Shown in pieces: positions 5,080-6,090 of a stretch of DNA of 6,090 nt. The position numbers and the translations under genes are program-made. This stretch comes from an uncultured Actinomycetes bacterium (GTDB taxonomy: Bacteria; Actinomycetota; Actinomycetes; Nanopelagicales; Nanopelagicaceae). The notes under the pieces were generated by a model. That model saw only the letters and a program-made list of their open reading frames with translations, had not been told where the DNA came from and did not search any database. The stretch is from positions 1 to 6,090 of the forward strand of contig CAIMXQ010000125.1 of assembly GCA_903845465.1 (NCBI GenBank), given 5' to 3'. Every line of letters starts with the position of its first letter. The stretch's first letter is position 1.

Positions 5080-6090
5080 GTAATGGTCATCTAGTAAAAA
5101 TTAAGGGTGCACGAAAGAATTACGGGTCGCTCGCCGCACTTGATGGCCTCTCTCTGACAATCGAACCTGGTCAATTTATGGTTCTACTTGGACCGTCAGG
5201 ATCAGGTAAATCAACGTTAATCAGATCATTGGCGGGTATTGAGAAGATTGATTCTGGATCTATATTTCTTGACAATCAGGAAGTTAATCGCGGCCCTATC
5301 AATGTCGCACCCGAAAAGCGGAACCTTGCGATGGTCTTTCAAGATTATGCACTGTGGCCACATCTAAGCGCATTTGAGAATGTTGAGTATGCCCTGCAGC
5401 GTAGAAAATTAGGGAAAGATGCGTCTCGGAAGCGAGTTGAGACGGCTCTGGAGAGAGTTGGTCTTTCAACAAAAGGTAGAAATTACCCGCACGAACTTTC
5501 AGGTGGAGAACAACAGCGTGTAGCACTTGCTCGCGCGATTGTTGCAGATCCTGCACTGTTGCTCTTTGACGAACCACTTTCCAACCTTGATGCAGATTTG
5601 CGTGAGAGATTGCGGATTGAAATTTCAACACTCACGCGTGAAATTGGCGCAACCGCTCTTTACATCACTCATGATCAATCAGAAGCGTTTGCGCTTGCAG
5701 ATAAAATTGGTGTCATCAATCACGGTAAACTTGAACAAGTTGATTTGCCAGAAGAAATCTATGAACGCCCCACCAATCGCTTTGTGGCAAACTTCACCGG
5801 GATTGCCGGAACTTTCACTGGAAAAGTGAAGCGAGTTTCAAAGACAAGTTGTGTTGTTTCACTTGGTGAGGATCAGTTGAAAGTGCGCCACACGGTTGGA
5901 CTTGAAGTAGGCCAAGGCGTTGATATTTTAATTCGACCTGCGGCCACAAGTTTCAATAAGGACGCGACTAATAGTCTCGAAGCAACAATCACAGATATTG
6001 CATATAGAGGCCGCGGCTACGAACATGCAATCGCAACAAAATATGGCTCTCTCACTGGGGTTTTTGACACTGTATCTCACCCACGAGGTG
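5076..6090 (+). CDS. ABC importer ATPase (FbpC/PotA-like), 3' end cut by window
   Basis: This cytoplasmic subunit hydrolyses ATP as a dimer to power the importer. The 338 readable residues contain every ABC element in order: Walker A GPSGSGKST (39-47), Q-loop glutamine 89 within VFQDYALWPH, signature LSGGEQQRVALARA (141-154), Walker B LLLFDEP (161-167) with catalytic E166, D-loop SNLD (169-172) and the switch histidine H199 in ITHDQSEA. A C-terminal extension from about 240 (TGKVKRV, then VDILIRPAA at 282-290) is a TOBE-like domain, as in ATPases for ferric, polyamine, sulfate, phosphonate and sugar uptake. Family members are usually about 340-370 residues, so little is missing. The ATG at 5076 overlaps the permease stop codon as ATGA, with GGGAG at 5062-5066, indicating translational coupling and assembly with that permease. 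No key residue is missing. The ATPase does not reveal the substrate. Confidence 0.96.
   Translation, partial: MSNGHLVKIKGARKNYGSLAALDGLSLTIEPGQFMVLLGPSGSGKSTLIRSLAGIEKIDSGSIFLDNQEVNRGPINVAPEKRNLAMVFQDYALWPHLSAFENVEYALQRRKLGKDASRKRVETALERVGLSTKGRNYPHELSGGEQQRVALARAIVADPALLLFDEPLSNLDADLRERLRIEISTLTREIGATALYITHDQSEAFALADKIGVINHGKLEQVDLPEEIYERPTNRFVANFTGIAGTFTGKVKRVSKTSCVVSLGEDQLKVRHTVGLEVGQGVDILIRPAATSFNKDATNSLEATITDIAYRGRGYEHAIATKYGSLTGVFDTVSHPRG

Noticed and set aside
5299..5631. Minus-strand open frame of 110 codons
   Set aside because: It is the complement of the ATPase gene across its Q-loop, signature and Walker B motifs, with no SD or recognised domain.

Overview
The window holds parts of two transport loci with an uncharacterised repeat-protein gene between them. 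No phage, insertion sequence, CRISPR array or RNA gene was recognised. Base composition looks close to balanced by eye (not computed). Shine-Dalgarno sites are strong (GGAGG type), and a site matching the actinobacterial nickel regulator Nur precedes the nickel transporter gene. I infer a moderate-GC actinobacterium, possibly a small-genome freshwater lineage such as Nanopelagicales (acI). This taxonomic guess is inference and has not been tested by any search.

Layout. Positions 1-1028 (minus strand) carry nearly all of a NiCoT-family nickel/cobalt permease gene whose 3' end runs off the window. Positions 1029-1174 are a divergent intergenic region with a strong SD for each flanking gene. It also has a near-perfect inverted repeat of the form TGCAAA-TGG-TTTGCA, which fits the Nur box described in Streptomyces. 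Positions 1175-2128 (plus) encode a 317-residue soluble protein built almost wholly of TPR-like helical repeats, of unknown function. Positions 2129-2253 form a second intergenic region with a weak hairpin, a weak promoter candidate and a short inverted repeat.

Positions 2254-6090 (plus) are one ABC importer locus of the ferric/aminoethylphosphonate/sugar-phosphate type. It consists of a secreted solute-binding protein (2254-3297), a strong Rho-independent-type terminator (3331-3375), a fused two-domain permease (3322-5079) and an ATPase (from 5076, cut by the window end). The ATPase start overlaps the permease stop as ATGA. The terminator after the binding-protein gene probably makes that protein more abundant than the membrane parts.

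How the genes work together. The binding protein captures a solute outside the membrane, the 12-helix permease forms the channel, and two ATPase copies drive transport. The substrate is not settled: automatic annotation would probably say iron(III), but the adjacent tyrosines typical of ferric-binding proteins are not visible, so a phosphonate or phosphate ester is at least as likely. The nickel permease is a separate unit, probably repressed when nickel is plentiful. No wholly new system was found. The points most worth a second look are the Nur-like box, the non-ferric binding site, and the terminator lying inside the possible 5' end of the permease reading frame.
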